The translations under genes were made by a program, and so were the position numbers. Under the pieces are notes generated by a model that was not told the origin of the DNA, did not search any database, and was given only the letters and a program-made list of their open reading frames with translations. Positions 45,709 through 58,815 of a DNA stretch of 64,000 nucleotides are shown piece after piece. The stretch's first letter is position 1. Each line of letters starts with the position of its first letter. The stretch comes from Zeugodacus cucurbitae (taxonomy: Eukaryota > Arthropoda > Insecta > Diptera > Tephritidae), in contig NC_071671.1 of NCBI RefSeq assembly GCF_028554725.1, positions 2,081,001-2,145,000 of the forward strand, in the 5' to 3' direction.

Positions 45709-46165
45709 TTTGTTACTCGATTCTTTTCATCGTGGTTGTCACTGATTAGAGGGAGTCCAGGATTAGAGTGCCTTTAAGGCGTTGCCATGCCCACCTACTA
45801 CACACATCACACATTCATCTACTTTTCTCTTGATAAAAAAAAACTTGGTTGCTCCATTTGTAATTTGCAATTTTCCAATTCATTTGAAAATTTGTTTGCC
45901 TCTTTCTTGTATGATTGTTATGGGAGCGTATTTCGCTGGCTCTTCTTGCCACTTCCCTTTGTTTCATTGCTTTATTTATCTATAGTACTCGTAAAACTTT
46001 TGATGTGTAGACATGTTGGAGTAACGCAATTGCCAGCAGCCACTTACGTAGTGCGGGACACACGCAGACTTCTTTAAAGGCTTATTTGGTCGAATTCGTT
46101 GAACCCAGTATACAACTCAATCGGATGTACATATTTTTGTATGTATGTGATTGGCGTTCAACCGT

Positions 46166-46314
46166 TTAGCCGGTTATATCCGAATCGATGAGAGCGCGCC
46201 ACTCCTCTCTTTCCTTCGCAGTTCGGCGCCATTCGGAGATTCCAAGTGTAACCAGGTCGCTCTCCATCTGGTCCCTCCAACGGAGTGTAGGCCTTCCCCT
46301 TCCTCGGCCATGTT
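46166..46314 (-). pseudogene. LINE 3' end fragment (C-terminus of ORF2)
   Basis: The minus-strand frame reads RGRGRPTLRWRDQMESDLVT, then LGISEWRRTAKEREEWRALI and a stop at 46168-46166. GRGRP.LRW.DQ...DL..LG...WR is the conserved C-terminal tail of a family of non-LTR retrotransposon ORF2 proteins. It is cut off sharply on its 5' side near 46314. This is the best preserved of three copies of this family. Confidence 0.75.
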
Positions 46315-49300
46315 TTTAAAGAGAGATATTAATATATAATCATTTAATACCGAGGTCATTGAAGTCATTCGCTTGATCGAGATAAAATTTTCGTCGTCAA
46401 ATAGTAAGTAGAACTCGTCAGATAACTCAAACACTGAGGTTAAAGGTCTCAGGTGTCGAATTGAAATCAACTATAAAGGACCGAATGTCGCTATTAAAAT
46501 CTTCTGAAGAATATTTCAACTCTCTAAAGCTTAAAACTCCTAAAACTTCTTAAAGAAATCTTTAGAAATAATCCAGTTAAATTGTTGTCGAAAGGTAAGC
46601 TTTGATCTATATAGTCCAAAAGTAAGTGGTTGCATAAGTAGTCCCTGAAAACACTAAAATGTCTTCAAAGCAATCATACGAAATAAATCGGTTCAAATGG
46701 TCGAAGGTTATTAGTTAATTTGCCATTTTCCTCATCATAAGCTTTGATCTATATGGTCCTAAAGTAAGTAGTGTCATAACCAGTCCTTTCAAAAAACGCT
46801 GTTAATGCTTAGGTGACTTGAGTAAACTTTTATTTTCATGCATTTCGGCAACTTCCAACAACGGGAAATGAGACAATCTTTATGACAGAACAAGCTGCAT
46901 GGAAGAAAGGAAAAAAACTATAAAAGTTGAACTTGTTAAAAGCGTAGTAACTAGGAGCAATTCAATTACAGGCTTCATTAAGTCGACTTACGCGTATTAC
47001 TTGCCACGCTGCCGTTGGCTTTCCGTTGTAAGCCGAATAACAGCTATTTAACCCTTCAACAACCAAAACGGCATACATACAAATATTCAAGTTTAAACAT
47101 TTCCAAGAGAGTCTACTGAAAGGACACATACAACTTTTTGTTGCACAAAAAATGTAGAAAATATGTAATCCAGTCGGTAATAACTGACAACTTGTACTAA
47201 AATAGCCGTTACTCAACTTCTGAAAGCGAACCGAAGAACTTGGTAGTCTGTAGTCTGCTGTCTTAAAAAGCTCGCACGTGCTGCGATTTTTCGATTTTCG
47301 ATTTATTAATAAATGTAAATGGGCAATTTCTCGCTAGAATAAACAGCAAGTAAACTTTCATTTTCAATGCGACGCTTATTTACCGCTACTTGGCACCTTT
47401 TTTTAAGGCAAAAACCATTTTCACCTGCAAAGAAGACACGTTAGGCGGCCGGGTGGATGAAATCTTTAATGGGTTCGAGAGTATCTGTCTGTATGACACT
47501 TGGCGCACTCGCTTAATGTCAATGTCACACTTAAATAATAAATGAAGAAATGAAGAAGCGCCGACCAGATAACACCGAAATGCGTTGAAGAAGCAGTGGA
47601 GCTAAGAAAAAGTATAAAAATCAAATCACACGCCGGCGCTTTGAAGTGGAAAATGATCAAAACCATATTTTTTTCATTTCGAAATCGCAAAAAAATGAAA
47701 TGTCACTACGACGGTCAAATTAAATGTTCAATTTGGCTACGCCTTTTTAATTTCCATCAGCCGGAAAGCGAACGGCGGGTGTTGCATGGCGTTGCTGCCG
47801 CAGTTGCCACAGACACCACAGTTGCGTCTGCCAGTGCCCCGGGGGGAGTAATCGAAATTAGTCTTCAACCTACATTCGCGCTTGAGTTCGGTGAGGGGAG
47901 TAGCCTGTGTGGGCAGAAACCACAAAAAAAAAGATTAAAAAAGGGAGTAAGGCAATGTGAGGAGGCGGGAAGTTCAGTGAATGGCTTGCGGAAGAGCAGA
48001 TTGTTGCATTACATTGAAGAGCAGGATTTCACTTTTATTTTCTTCTTTGTGTGGGTTCGCAGGGTCCTCGCCATTGTTCTTTATTGCTTTAAAGTAATTG
48101 TGTTTGCTGTCAGTCGAACTTATTTTGTATTTATGATTTCCTTCTTAAAAAGAAAGCTTTTGTATTAATTAAGGATATGATTAAGGGTATATTTTTTCAT
48201 TTCTTGAACTTTGTCTGTCGGCAATTATCGGAGATTTGACGTTATATGACGAAGGGCCGGAAAGAAAATATAATCTGTTTCTGGATCGGTATCGAGTCGA
48301 CAGACCAAGGCGGGATATAAATCCGATTCCGTACGAAGCCCAGACTACCGAGAGAACGGCTTTCAACTCACTCTACTATAGTGACCAAATCCCACTGGAG
48401 AGACCCTTAGTCTCGAATGACCGATAGGAATTCATAAGAAGTAAGAATAGCAACGCTACCATAAGGCTGTTTCATTAAAAACGGTCCAAAGTACCGCATG
48501 CGACAAGTGATACCCAACCCTAAAGACATATATTTACGTTAGAAAAAGCGCTTTGAAATCTTCGCACGAAGTAAATGAAAAATTTCGCCATTTGCCTTCA
48601 TGCAGTCTGCGGTTTAAAGTCACTCGCGCAGATTTAAGCTCTCCGGACAACTGTTAAATAACTAAATTTATCTCAGGCGATTGCACTGCTTAAAATCTCG
48701 TTAAACAGCTGCTGGAATAGCTTTTTATGCACATCAATTCACTTGTTAGAACTTTCAAATCCCGCTAAGGGAAACTGCTGAGACCGACCTCAGACCGTCC
48801 CCTACTCCCTCGCCCACCGCAAAGCATACGAAAAATGTAAATGACGACCATTTTTCTAATACGCATAGCGTACCGCACACGGCACCGCTGCGCCGTTGAC
48901 GCGACGACGCCAGCACACACCGTCGGAATGCAACCCTCGGCATGACAGAGCGCAACGCGTGGCCCTGTGCGGCAGTTGACGTTAAATGATTCGACCGTAA
49001 ATGGCAGCGACCGCCCTGAAGGTCATTTATTAAAACAAAAAGAAACCGAAGGGCGAAGCGAAAGAATTGCAAAAGCAAATGATGCTGCGCGCCAAAGCGC
49101 TCCCCGCACGCCAATAAGCAAACACAAATGAATGGCGGTGGCGGAATGGAGGAAATAAAACGAATACGAGAATGAATGTAGTGAAATCAAACTGTAATAA
49201 CGTTGATGATGATGACGAGCGCTGCGCCGAGTCAGCGTCGCCGTAGTTGCTCCTTTGTGCCGCTTGGCGGTCGCCTGCCGTCAAATGAAAGGAAACGCAA

Positions 49301-50564
49301 TTTTTTTACTCGAACGGTGCTGCCAAATGTCTCGACGCCGTCAATACATATGAACCGCATCGATGTGTGATTCTGTGCGAGCGAAAAGGTTAAGAAATCT
49401 ACGTGGAAATGTGTGTTTGTGGAAAAAGTAGAAAGAATTGATTGCCTTTTGTGTCTCTGTGTGCCACCTGATGCCGTCCAACCGACCAGTAGAGGATTGG
49501 ACTAAGCGCTGAGCCCGCACTCAACAGCACTAGTCCGGACCGACCGGCTGGACGAATGAGTGCGCTGAGGCGGCCACGCATGATTGATTGAAACATTTTT
49601 ATGGAATTGTGCGGAGTTGTGGAATTTTATGGTGTGCCTTCACTGCGAAATTTCGCTGCATTTTTCTTCAATGCCACAAAACGCTTTTTCAGCGTTGCTG
49701 TGTGCGGCGTCGGCTGTTGCATGTTGCTGTTGCTGGCATGCGTTCGGACGGCGCTCTTGTGCTGCTGATGTGCTGGACCACAACTGTTACGCGCAGTAGT
49801 GTTGGGCGCCCTGTTGTTGTGATTGCATATTGTTGTTGTTGAGCTTGCGTGTTGCCTGGTATGCCGAGTGCTGGTGCCGCGCCTCGACGGCAACATTTAA
49901 GCATTTAATTCACAATTGTTTTTGCTGATGCCATTTTGATGACAACAAAATTGATTTAATGCCTCTTGTGTTTCTCCTTTTGTTTTGTTTTTCTTTTTGC
50001 TGCGCTGTCTTGCCTCTCGCTAAGTGTAAGCCGCTGCGCCACACAGCACAGGTGGTGCCTTCGCTTGAAACGCGCTTAATTGGTACACGTAGCGAAGAAA
50101 ATGAGTGCTGAATTTTAATATAATGCGAGTATATTATGCGCCGCGCAGCACGGCACATACACACAGACGTACGCTCCCCGTCTGTAGAGCCGTGGAACTC
50201 GCACTATGCGCCTCAATGAATTTTAAAACTTATTAAGTTGTTTAGCGCGACTTTTAGTGCAGCGCTAGGCCAACGTATGTATTTAATGAAATACATATGT
50301 ATAAGTATGTGAATATTATTGGAGAAACTGAATGGACTCTTCATTCGGATCACGTTTGATCCGCAATATTTTCAGAGTTGGGAAAATTCAATTCACTTTC
50401 GAGCTTCCCAGCTAATTAATCGCATAAGTTAAAGAGCGTGAAGGCATCCTCGGGGGTTGTGTAACTTGGTAAGTGGGATTAATAACGGTGAAACTATAAC
50501 GCAAACTTATTACGAGTAAGATATTGGAATTATTTCTTAGAAATTTTCGCAAAAAAGCTTTTGT
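46315..50564. other. Non-coding, no supported gene
   Basis: A pair of related 35 bp strings (AAGCTTTGATCTATAT) at about 46592 and 46740 suggests an old duplication of about 149 bp. 48.75-49.9 kb is more GC-rich than its surroundings and holds open frames on both strands with no splice support. A charged 63-codon frame at 48236-48427 (+) is discussed in the findings. Confidence 0.4.
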
Positions 50565-50964
50565 GTGGTGTGTTCAAAAAATAACGGGAATTTCCGATTT
50601 TTGAAAAGCTATTTATTTATATGTCTATGTATGTTTTCGCCTTCAAAATAGTCCCCAATTGATATTATGCACTTATGTCAATGTTTCCTCTAATAGACTA
50701 ATCTCAAACTCGATTTGTAGAAAAGCCTTTGGCTCTTTCAACGATTTCATATAAGCTTATACGGCCTTTTAAGATTATCTTTATTTGTGGAATTTTGGAA
50801 AAAATCACACGGACCCTTGTCTGTGGAATATGGAGACTTAAATTATTGCCTTTGGCCAAGAATTCCTGAAAAATAATTCATATCAACACAATAAAAAATG
50901 TTGAAAATTGAACTCTCCAAGTGCGTGAAGCTATTCCCGTTATTTTTTGAATGCAACACATACC
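50565..50964 (-). mobile_element. Deleted mariner transposon with transposase C-terminal remnant
   Basis: The left edge TGTGTTCAAAAAATAACGGG and the right edge CCCGTTATTTTTTGAA are the same inverted ends as at 15645. Reading the minus strand, fragments of a transposase survive in order: PYSTDKGPCDFF, which matches the PYSPDLAPCDFF region holding the last aspartate of the DD34D triad, and then HKCIISIGDYFEGE, the usual mariner C-terminus. Stops and frameshifts lie between them, and everything upstream of the third aspartate is deleted. This copy ties the MITE family in the window to mariner. Confidence 0.75.
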
Positions 50965-51280
50965 TTGAGATATCATTTTGTTATACACATGAATAAGATT
51001 AGTTGTTCGTCTTCATAAATGCCATTCAAAGCTATTTCTGACATGAAAAATCTCTCCTGAAAACATATTGGTAGTTTGGAGATCGAGACTTTTGACTGCC
51101 TGAAACAGTAAGTTGGCCGATTATAAGATGAACAGTAATATAATAAGAGGAGTGAAGTAGTAGCATAGCATAGGAGATAAAGTTCTTATAGAAGTCTCAA
51201 GGGAACAAATCTGGAACATTAGAGCTCAGTGACGCTTCAACTCAATGTCTCTAATCACTAAATTACTACCCTCGCCTCTC

Positions 51281-51536
51281 GTTCCTCCTTTTTGCTTTTT
51301 GGCGCCAACTGGAAACACCAAGTGAAGCCAGGTCACTTTGCACTTGGTCTTTCCACCGGAGTGGAGGTCGTCCTCTTCCGCGGCTTCCTCCAGCGGGTAC
51401 TGCATCGAACACTTTCAGAGCTGGAGTGTTTTCATCCATTCGTACAACATGACCTAGCAGCGTAGTCGCTGTCTTTTTATTCGCTGAACTATGTCAATGT
51501 CGTCGTATAAATCGTACAGCTCGTCGTTCCATCGTC
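51281..51536 (-). pseudogene. LINE 3' end fragment with a frameshift
   Basis: The minus strand encodes WNDELYDLYDDIDIVQRI and KRQRLR in one frame, then, after a one-base deletion at the RLRW position, GHVVRMDENTPALKVFDAVP followed by GGSRGRGRPPLRWKDQVQSD in another frame. It is the same family as 46166 and 58485. It ends abruptly on both sides. Confidence 0.75.
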
Positions 51537-52626
51537 ATATGGGATGGGGTCATATGTAGAAGTTCACGCAAGTGAGGAAAGTTTCTGATTGCCATTCACT
51601 TGGGAGTGGCCAGGAACGATTCTTTTGCATGTGGCTCAAGCAGCTCACGACTTCCGGTTTTAGACCAAGTATCCCCTGGGTAGCCAACAGACATCCGTTT
51701 GAAGGCGAGCTAAAGTGAGAAGGCGAAGCCCTCTTCTGCGGTTGTTCGTAGGGTTTGGGACCCACCACATAAAAAAACCTCCCCAATGAAAAAACAACTT
51801 ACTGGAACAAGCACTAAATTCAATAATTATATTTCCCTTATATATCCCTTCCCTATAATGCCTTCCTTCTATACCGTCCTACAGAATAAAGCAATTAAAG
51901 CATTCCTTAGCTTTTTCTCAGTGTAGACAATGCCAACAATTCCAAAACTTTAGTCAGAGAGATCTCTGTCACAATCCCTCGTATATTCATTTGTATATAT
52001 GTATGTACGAGTAAGAAACAAAGAATGTAGAACAATTGAAAGTATAAATTGTCATGTTAAGTAGTGCCAAGAAAAACTTCAGACAATTATTGCTGTCAAC
52101 CAGATCTCTCGTTTTTTGCCATGCCATGCCACACTCAGCACGCAACGCGCTTGAAGCTTTCAAGTCACTCAAAGGCAAAGCATTAAGTCTTTCTTATGTT
52201 TGTATGTGTGTTTAGTGGCAGCTCATTGTTGCTTTGTGATGTGTTGAAAAAAGGGAAGTCGTGATAATTGGCGGCATAATGATAACGAGTATGTGAAGAG
52301 AAAAGTGAAACACAAAGTGCCGCAGGATGTGAAGGAGCTGGGTATTTAGTTATTGAGGTACATACATATATACATGTAATTAGTGAAAATCACTATTTAA
52401 TGCATATTTTAAGAAAATCAAAAGAAGTCTACAATTTAATAAAAATAATTTATTAAAAAAAAATGTTTTATTTATTTTTATTAGAACTGAAATATTTTAT
52501 GAGAAATATCTAGAGATTATTCAAAAACTTCCAAATATGCCGAAAAGTTAATTTAATCAAAGCAGTATTTATATTTGTATATGAAAAATATCGACTTAAA
52601 GCCTCTTATTTATATTTTCTATTCAT
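51537..52626. other. Non-coding, no feature recognised
   Basis: AT-rich with ordinary stop density. A minus-strand open frame at 51550-51786 has no recognisable family motif. Confidence 0.4.
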
Positions 52627-53699
52627 TTTTATACTCTCGCAACATGTTCCAAAGCGAGTAACATAGTTTTGTTCCCAAAACGGTTGTATGTAACACCTAA
52701 AACTAAACGAGTTAGATATAGAGTTATATATACCAAAGTGATCAGGGTGACAAGTGCAGAGCAAATCCGGATGTGTGTCTGTCCGTCCGTCTGTGCAAGC
52801 TGTAACTTGAGGAAGTTGCTTTCGAAAATGAGCTAAATCGGATCACTGCCACGCCCACAAAATGGCGAAAACCAAAAACACATAACTAATCCATTAATAA
52901 AGCTATGAAAATAAAATTTGATACAAAGGATCGCACTATGAAGGGGCATATTTGGTTGTAATTTTTTTGGAGAAGTGGGCGTGTCTCCGCCCCCTACTAA
53001 GTTTTTTGTACATATCTCGTAAACTGCTTGAGCTATATCAACCAAACTTTCTAGAATCGTTTCTTTAAGATACTACCTTATACATTTCAAAAATGAAAGA
53101 AATCGGATAATAACCGGTGGGCGTGGTCCCATACAAAGGTTAAGTTGAAAACCACTAAAGGTGAGTTTATTCACTAACGAAAAACGTCACGAGAAATGGC
53201 AGATGGAAACTCCAGTCAGATTTTTTTACAAAATGGAAAATGGGCGTGGCGTCGCCAACTTATGGGTCAAAAACCATATTTCAGGAACTACATAAGGAAC
53301 CGATGAAGATAGCGGAATAAAACTTTACACAAATACTGTATACCATCTGTGGCTTCACTTATGGAAAATTTTTCAAAATCGGACTATAACTTTTCAAAGC
53401 CCTGGATATCGACATGAAGAACTCAGTGCCTAAGGATAATTTTTCACCGAAAATATCGGCAAATCTTTCAAATATATTAATTTAATTTAGAGGAAATTAT
53501 TTTCTCCTAATTGTGTGTCTCTGTTCCAAAAATTATTAAAATCGGATCAGAACTTACCCTAGCTCCCATATACCTAATAATGTGTGGGCTTTATTCCGCA
53601 TATATCGGTTAAATGTGAGATATCTTAGCAAAATTAAGTGAGCATATAATCTTAGGAATGTTTAGGTCGCACCCGAACTTAGCCTTTCCTTACTTGTTT
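52627..53699 (+). repeat. INE-1-like interspersed repeat, copy 1
   Basis: Starts TTTTATACTCTCGCAACATG and ends AGCCTTTCCTTACTTGTTT. It carries GTGTCTGTCCGTCCGTCTG, GCCACGCCCACAAAATGGCG, ATGGGCGTGGC and GTCGCACCCGAACTTAGCC. It aligns along its whole length with the copy at 59350, from which it differs by at least two internal deletions. The TGTCTGTCCGTC and CCACGCCCAC signatures are shared with the INE-1/DINE Helitron-like elements of flies (established). Membership is inference. Confidence 0.75.
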
Positions 53700-54469
53700 G
53701 TTGTTGTTTTTATTTTCATAAGCGCAACTCACTGAGTGCAATTAATTTAAGTGCCTCTGTTGGCATTGCTTTAATTCGAAATTTCCGTATTTAATATTTA
53801 CATTTCCAATGCTTTGACCTAATACCGTTATTGAGCAACATGCAACATGTGTGTTTTACATGCATTTGACTTTGTATATTTTAAATTTTGTAGATTTTTT
53901 CCAAACACCATATTTACATACGAGCAAATTCACACAAAAACAAAAACAAAAACAATTCCGCTTATAAATTCATCGCCTATGCATTTCCATGCCAATATTT
54001 GTTTTTCTTTTCCGAATTGATTTTATAGAATTTGCATTGCACAGTGCGCCGAGCAAAAAGCTTTGCGTGTAAAAAGTTACAGCAACAATAAAAACAATTG
54101 ACTGACATTGATGTGCGCACTATTTCTATTTGCAATTCTCTGGCATTTTTGAAATAATACACAAATAATGCACTTTATGCCATATTTACAGACACAGCTA
54201 CACACATTTACAATGCACAAATAGAACTTTGCAGTTAAATTTAAGCTCGCTTCAATTTTTTGCAGCTGTTTTGCAACTTTATTTGTTGTATTTGTTTTTG
54301 CTTTATCGAAATCGAGTGAAAAGTGAAATTCGCCAGTTTTAAAAGCAACAGTTGTCGCGTGGCAAATAAAAGTGCCCACACAATTGCTGCATTGCAAACT
54401 CATTAAAGAGTTTCAACTTTCGTTGCATGCACTTTGCAAGCTTGCTATGTTGAGGAAAGTAGAAAAATA
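53700..54469. other. Non-coding, no feature recognised
   Basis: AT-rich with short poly(A) and CAAAAA tracts. No gene. Confidence 0.4.
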
Positions 54470-55310
54470 ATGGGATTTCGGATTTGCATAGAAGATGGCA
54501 GGAAAGATAAAATAAAACATATTGAAAGTGATTTAATAACAATTGTTATGTAAAAAGTTTTTAGAAAGCTTCTCAAAAGCTCGTAAAAAGCTTCAATTTT
54601 TGAATTTCCATAGAATAAAGCTGAAAAGAAGAAATCAAATATATTGAAAGAATGTTAATAACATTTGTTTTATAAACAGCTTTTTCAAAGCTTCTAAAAA
54701 CCTCCTCAAAAGCTTTAATTTTTGAACCTGCATAGAAGATGGCAGAAAAGAAGAAATAAAATATATTGAAATAATGTTAATAACATTTGATAAGTAAAAA
54801 GCTTTTTGAAAGCTCTAAAAAGCTCCTCAAAAGCTTTAATTTTTAAATTTGCATAGAAGAAGGCACGAAAGAAGAAATAAAATATATTGAAAGCGAATTA
54901 TTAGCAATTGATATATAAAACGCTTTTAAGAAACCTCTGAAAAGCTTTTCGAAAGCTTTAATTTTTTAATTTTCATGGAAGAAGACAGGATAGAGATAAT
55001 ATAATATATTAAAAGCCAATCATTAACATTTTTTAAATAAAATATTTGTTTTATAAACAGCTTTTTAAAAGCTTCTAAAAAGCTCCTCATATGCATTAAC
55101 TTTTGAACTTGCATTGAAAAAGCCACGAAAGAGGAAATAAAATATATTTAGAAGCAAATTACTAATAATTACTATATAAAAGCTACCAAAAAGCTCTTCA
55201 AAAGCTTTAATTTTTTAATGTTTCAGGCAGGAAAGAAGAAATAGCATTTATTAAAAGCAAATTAATAACAACTGTTTTATAAAAAGCTTCTCAAAAGCTT
55301 TAATGAAGCA
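54470..55310. repeat. 122 bp tandem array, about seven units
   Basis: The landmark GAAATAAAATATATTGAAA (with variants) recurs at about 54507, 54631, 54753, 54874, 54996, 55134 and 55238, a period near 122 bp. Each unit also has TAAAAAGCTTTTxGAAAGCT, CTCCTCAAAAGCTTTAATTT and GCATAGAAGAxGGCA. Units differ by roughly 10-20 per cent by eye, so the array is not young. AAGCTT is present several times per unit. Confidence 0.85.
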
Positions 55311-58300
55311 CTCAAAGTAATCAGAGATCTTATAAGAAAGTTTTTCGATTTGATGAAAGAGAAAGGAGCTAGCCCTGGCTGTGATTTATGAGGTATAAAG
55401 ATCCACTATAAAACACTAAATATCTTTTTCTGACTGTGCTTTACTTGATTAAAGGAATACCTGGAGCATTGCAGTGATGGCACTACGAAATGGACGAAGC
55501 AATACCAAGGTACTTAGGCTGCAGTTCTATGGATTGCATTAAACGCTTGTGGCATACTTTTAATGCAACGGACGAATCTTCAAGAAGGTCACATGCCTTT
55601 TGTTCAACAGTGATATAAGCAAGTAAGCTTTTATGCGCACTCTGAGAGAGCAAGCCGTTGTGAGGAAGGTGATTGCGATAAAAATAACGGTAACGGTAAT
55701 GTTTGCGGCAATCATCATTAAGCCAGCGCGCCATTGTAAATGCAACGGTCATCAAAGCGCTGCAGTGGCAGGAAAGCGATAATGAACAGGCGAAAAATAT
55801 GAAATTCCTAAATTTGTAATGTAAACTAATAAATAATTGAGACTTCTCGCTCGAAAATCCATTCCACACGAAATTAAATGCCGAAAGTCACGCACGAAAT
55901 TTGCGCTCCATTGACACTTTGGAAAAAATTTAATAGATTTAGTATTATTTTGAATTTATGTTGCCGCACAATGGCATAAATATTATATGGAAATTAATTA
56001 TTTGGGAATTTCGGTGTTTGGCCACGTACAATAAACAGCGGGCAAATACAATTTCTTTGTTTACACGGCATGTGCAAACATCCATACATATTATATAAGC
56101 AATAAAAATTTGCTAATACAATTTATAATGCCATTGAATTGTTGGGCCCACTTGTTTTTGTACCTATATATTATGCAATTTTAGTTGCTATGAATGAGAT
56201 TGGACAATAATATAATATTATATGATAAAATTTGTTGTTGTTTTGGAAAATACACACATAATATTTTAACAAATTATTTATTGAGCTCAATATGAGCGAG
56301 ATATTTATTTATTTATGTAGAAAATTTAATAAAAAAATTTCTGAAATATTAGCATTTGTTCTACAGTTATTTACTGTTATATGATAATACCGCTGTTTAA
56401 GTTAACTGTTTTCTTTTTATTATATATAACTGTATAAACCATTTCATGTCAGTTTGTGAAAAAAGGGATGGATACTGTTAATCTCGATTTTTAGATTAGT
56501 GAAAGCTATTTTTTTTGAGGGTAGGCTCGCCCAATCATTAAGATTTGGATTTAGATTTTGTTTATAGACCCGTGTTTGGAGAATCAAAAGCCCTTAAAAA
56601 TGTATCTAAACTCTCACATATCGACAAAGCGCCTTGAACTGAACTAAAATGTATCGAGATCACTAATTTCGATATCAGCTAGCTCGGATGGTGAAGGTCC
56701 AAGATGTTTCAAACTTACTCTTACGAAAGCTAGATAGTCCAGAACTTTATATAAGCTGAGGTCCATAAGAAATGGATTCAGGTCTACTTCAAATAACTTC
56801 AACAGTTGATGAAGTAGCTGAGTGTCTGACAGACCCTATAATTCTTATAGTCATATAGTTCAGGAATATTGATGAGGACCTATACAACTGTTCTAAGGAC
56901 TCTGATTGTGATATGGGCTTCCCAATAACAATTTGAACGAAAATTTGGCTTTGGAGTGCTCTGGAGTTGAATGATGTGAGGTTCTGGTTCAAGGCTTAAA
57001 TAGTCCAAGTAGAATATGGATTTGAATTAAATACTCTGAATATATTGCTGCCTGGGTTTCTTTAAAATAAATGAGATGATGGCTCCTTATAACACACCTA
57101 TTTCTGTCTTTGTTTTCAGAAGAATTAATTTAAGTATAAATACATAGTTTAAGAATTTAAAGCCATTACCTCTCCCAGTCGATTTCTTTTTTCTGTTATT
57201 TCAATCGCATTTCACATTAACACCTTTCTTTTCCTATTTCCTAATTCGTACTACGAAATGCCTGCAATTACACATCAAAAAGTCCGATATCTTGGAAGCC
57301 GGCCGGTGGAAGCCTTGCAAGGTCTTCGCTTTTAACATTTTCACACCCAATTTCGAAGCATTTAACATACCCAAGGCACCGTATAGCAATTGCTGTGCAC
57401 CGCAATCATGTTGTTACCACACAAGGCCCACACAAGCAACACACAAAGGCACATGGAAGGAAGGATTCCTCGAACGAACGAACAACGGTTGAAAAGAAAC
57501 CCTTTGCCACAGCGGCAGGCTTGCAACGCGAAAGAGTTGTTGTAGGCAATCATTTCATTATAAATTTGCGCTCATTTTACTACTAACAAAACTTGTAAAA
57601 ATTGCAACGCACACACACAGCCGCTAGAGGGCGCGCATATCATTTACATAGCCATATACAATGCCACATTATACTCGTTTGTGCAATTTATTTACCGTAA
57701 CGCGAGCGCTCCTTTTCTTACAGCTCTATTCCGCTTCCTTTGCTTACACACTGCGCGCCGTCGCATCGTCCGCGTCTCGGCATGTGCGTCTCAGCCGGGC
57801 TCGCTTTCTTTTCTTAACCGCGCTCTTGTAGTCCTTAGGGCTGTAGTTCGCGCGAATTGCACGGAATCGATAATTTATTAAAGGTGATTACGGTTGCGGC
57901 CTGTTTGCGTGTTGGCGCAATTTGACGGCGGCCTGGTGCAGGGCACCTGGCAGCTACAAGGTGCCTGAAAAATGGGTAATCATGAATTGTGTGGTGATTG
58001 TAAACTATATTTACTGGGTCCCACATGCACCCGTGCGTGTGTGTGTTGTTTGTGTACATTGCACATATATTTACATATGAACCGTTACTATTTATTGGCC
58101 TGTTGGTCGGCGGCTCGGCGTCGTTTGTTTGTACAAATTTCAATTGGCGAACTGCCAGCACCGGCTCAAGCGCCACAAGCGCTAATTGATAACGAGGTGG
58201 CGCGGTGGTGGAGTTGTGATTTGGGCTTTTTGGGCTGATTTGCGGGGTATATTAAGTTATTACTCGAAATGAAATTGCTAGCGCGATGTCAAGCTAATTT

Positions 58301-58484
58301 CGTAAGGAATTCGGTAACGATTTATGAGCCGCAATTGTTGAAATGCGAAAATTAGCCAAAGAAGTCTTTGGGGCATGGCGTTTCATTTTATTATTCTACT
58401 CACATTTGGGTATTATTTATGAGGTGTATATGAGTGTATAGGAATTTCTACCGGAATCTACTGACGCTGATATATATATATATT
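55311..58484. other. Non-coding, no supported gene
   Basis: 56.2-57.2 kb is AT-rich. An open + frame near 57260-57492 (containing KKSDILEAGRWKPCKVFAFN) has a protein-like look but no splice sites or family match. The sequence from 57.65 to 58.25 kb is more GC-rich. Confidence 0.35.
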
Positions 58485-58815
58485 TTGCGTAGGAACCGCT
58501 TAAAGCGATTATAGTCGAATCCACCAGAGCGCGAAACTCATTTCTCCTTTTTGCTTTTTGGCGCCAACTGGAAACACCAAGTGAAGTCAGGTTACTCTGC
58601 ACTTCGTCTTTCCGCCGAAGTGGAGGTCGTCCTCTTCCACGGCTTCCTCCAGCGGGTACTGCATCGAACACTTTCAGAGCTGGAGTGTTTCCATCCAGCG
58701 TAGCCGCTGTCTTTTTATTCGCTGAACTATGTCAATGTCGTCGTATAAATCGTACAACTCGTCGTTCCATCGTCTGCGGTATTCGCCGTTGCCAATATTT
58801 AGAGGACCATAATCT
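58485..58815 (-). pseudogene. LINE 3' end fragment with a 21 bp deletion
   Basis: The minus strand encodes YGPLNIGNGEYRRRWNDELY and KRQRLRWMETLQL, then in a shifted frame FDAVPAGGSRGRGRPPLRRK followed by LTSLGVSSWRQKAKRR. Compared with the copy at 51281, about 21 bases (reading TTCGTACAACATGACCTAG on the + strand) are missing between the two blocks. The 5' side reaches slightly further into the reverse transcriptase tail than the other copies. Confidence 0.75.

Noticed and set aside
47596..48168. 190-codon + strand frame
   Set aside because: It begins at a GTG, not an ATG. The composition shifts from basic to hydrophobic without domain logic, no splice sites or family match are seen, and it is probably a chance frame.
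57260..57492. Open + frame with KKSDILEAGRWKPCK
   Set aside because: Protein-like over about 30 residues, but no start, splice site or homologue could be supported from the sequence alone.
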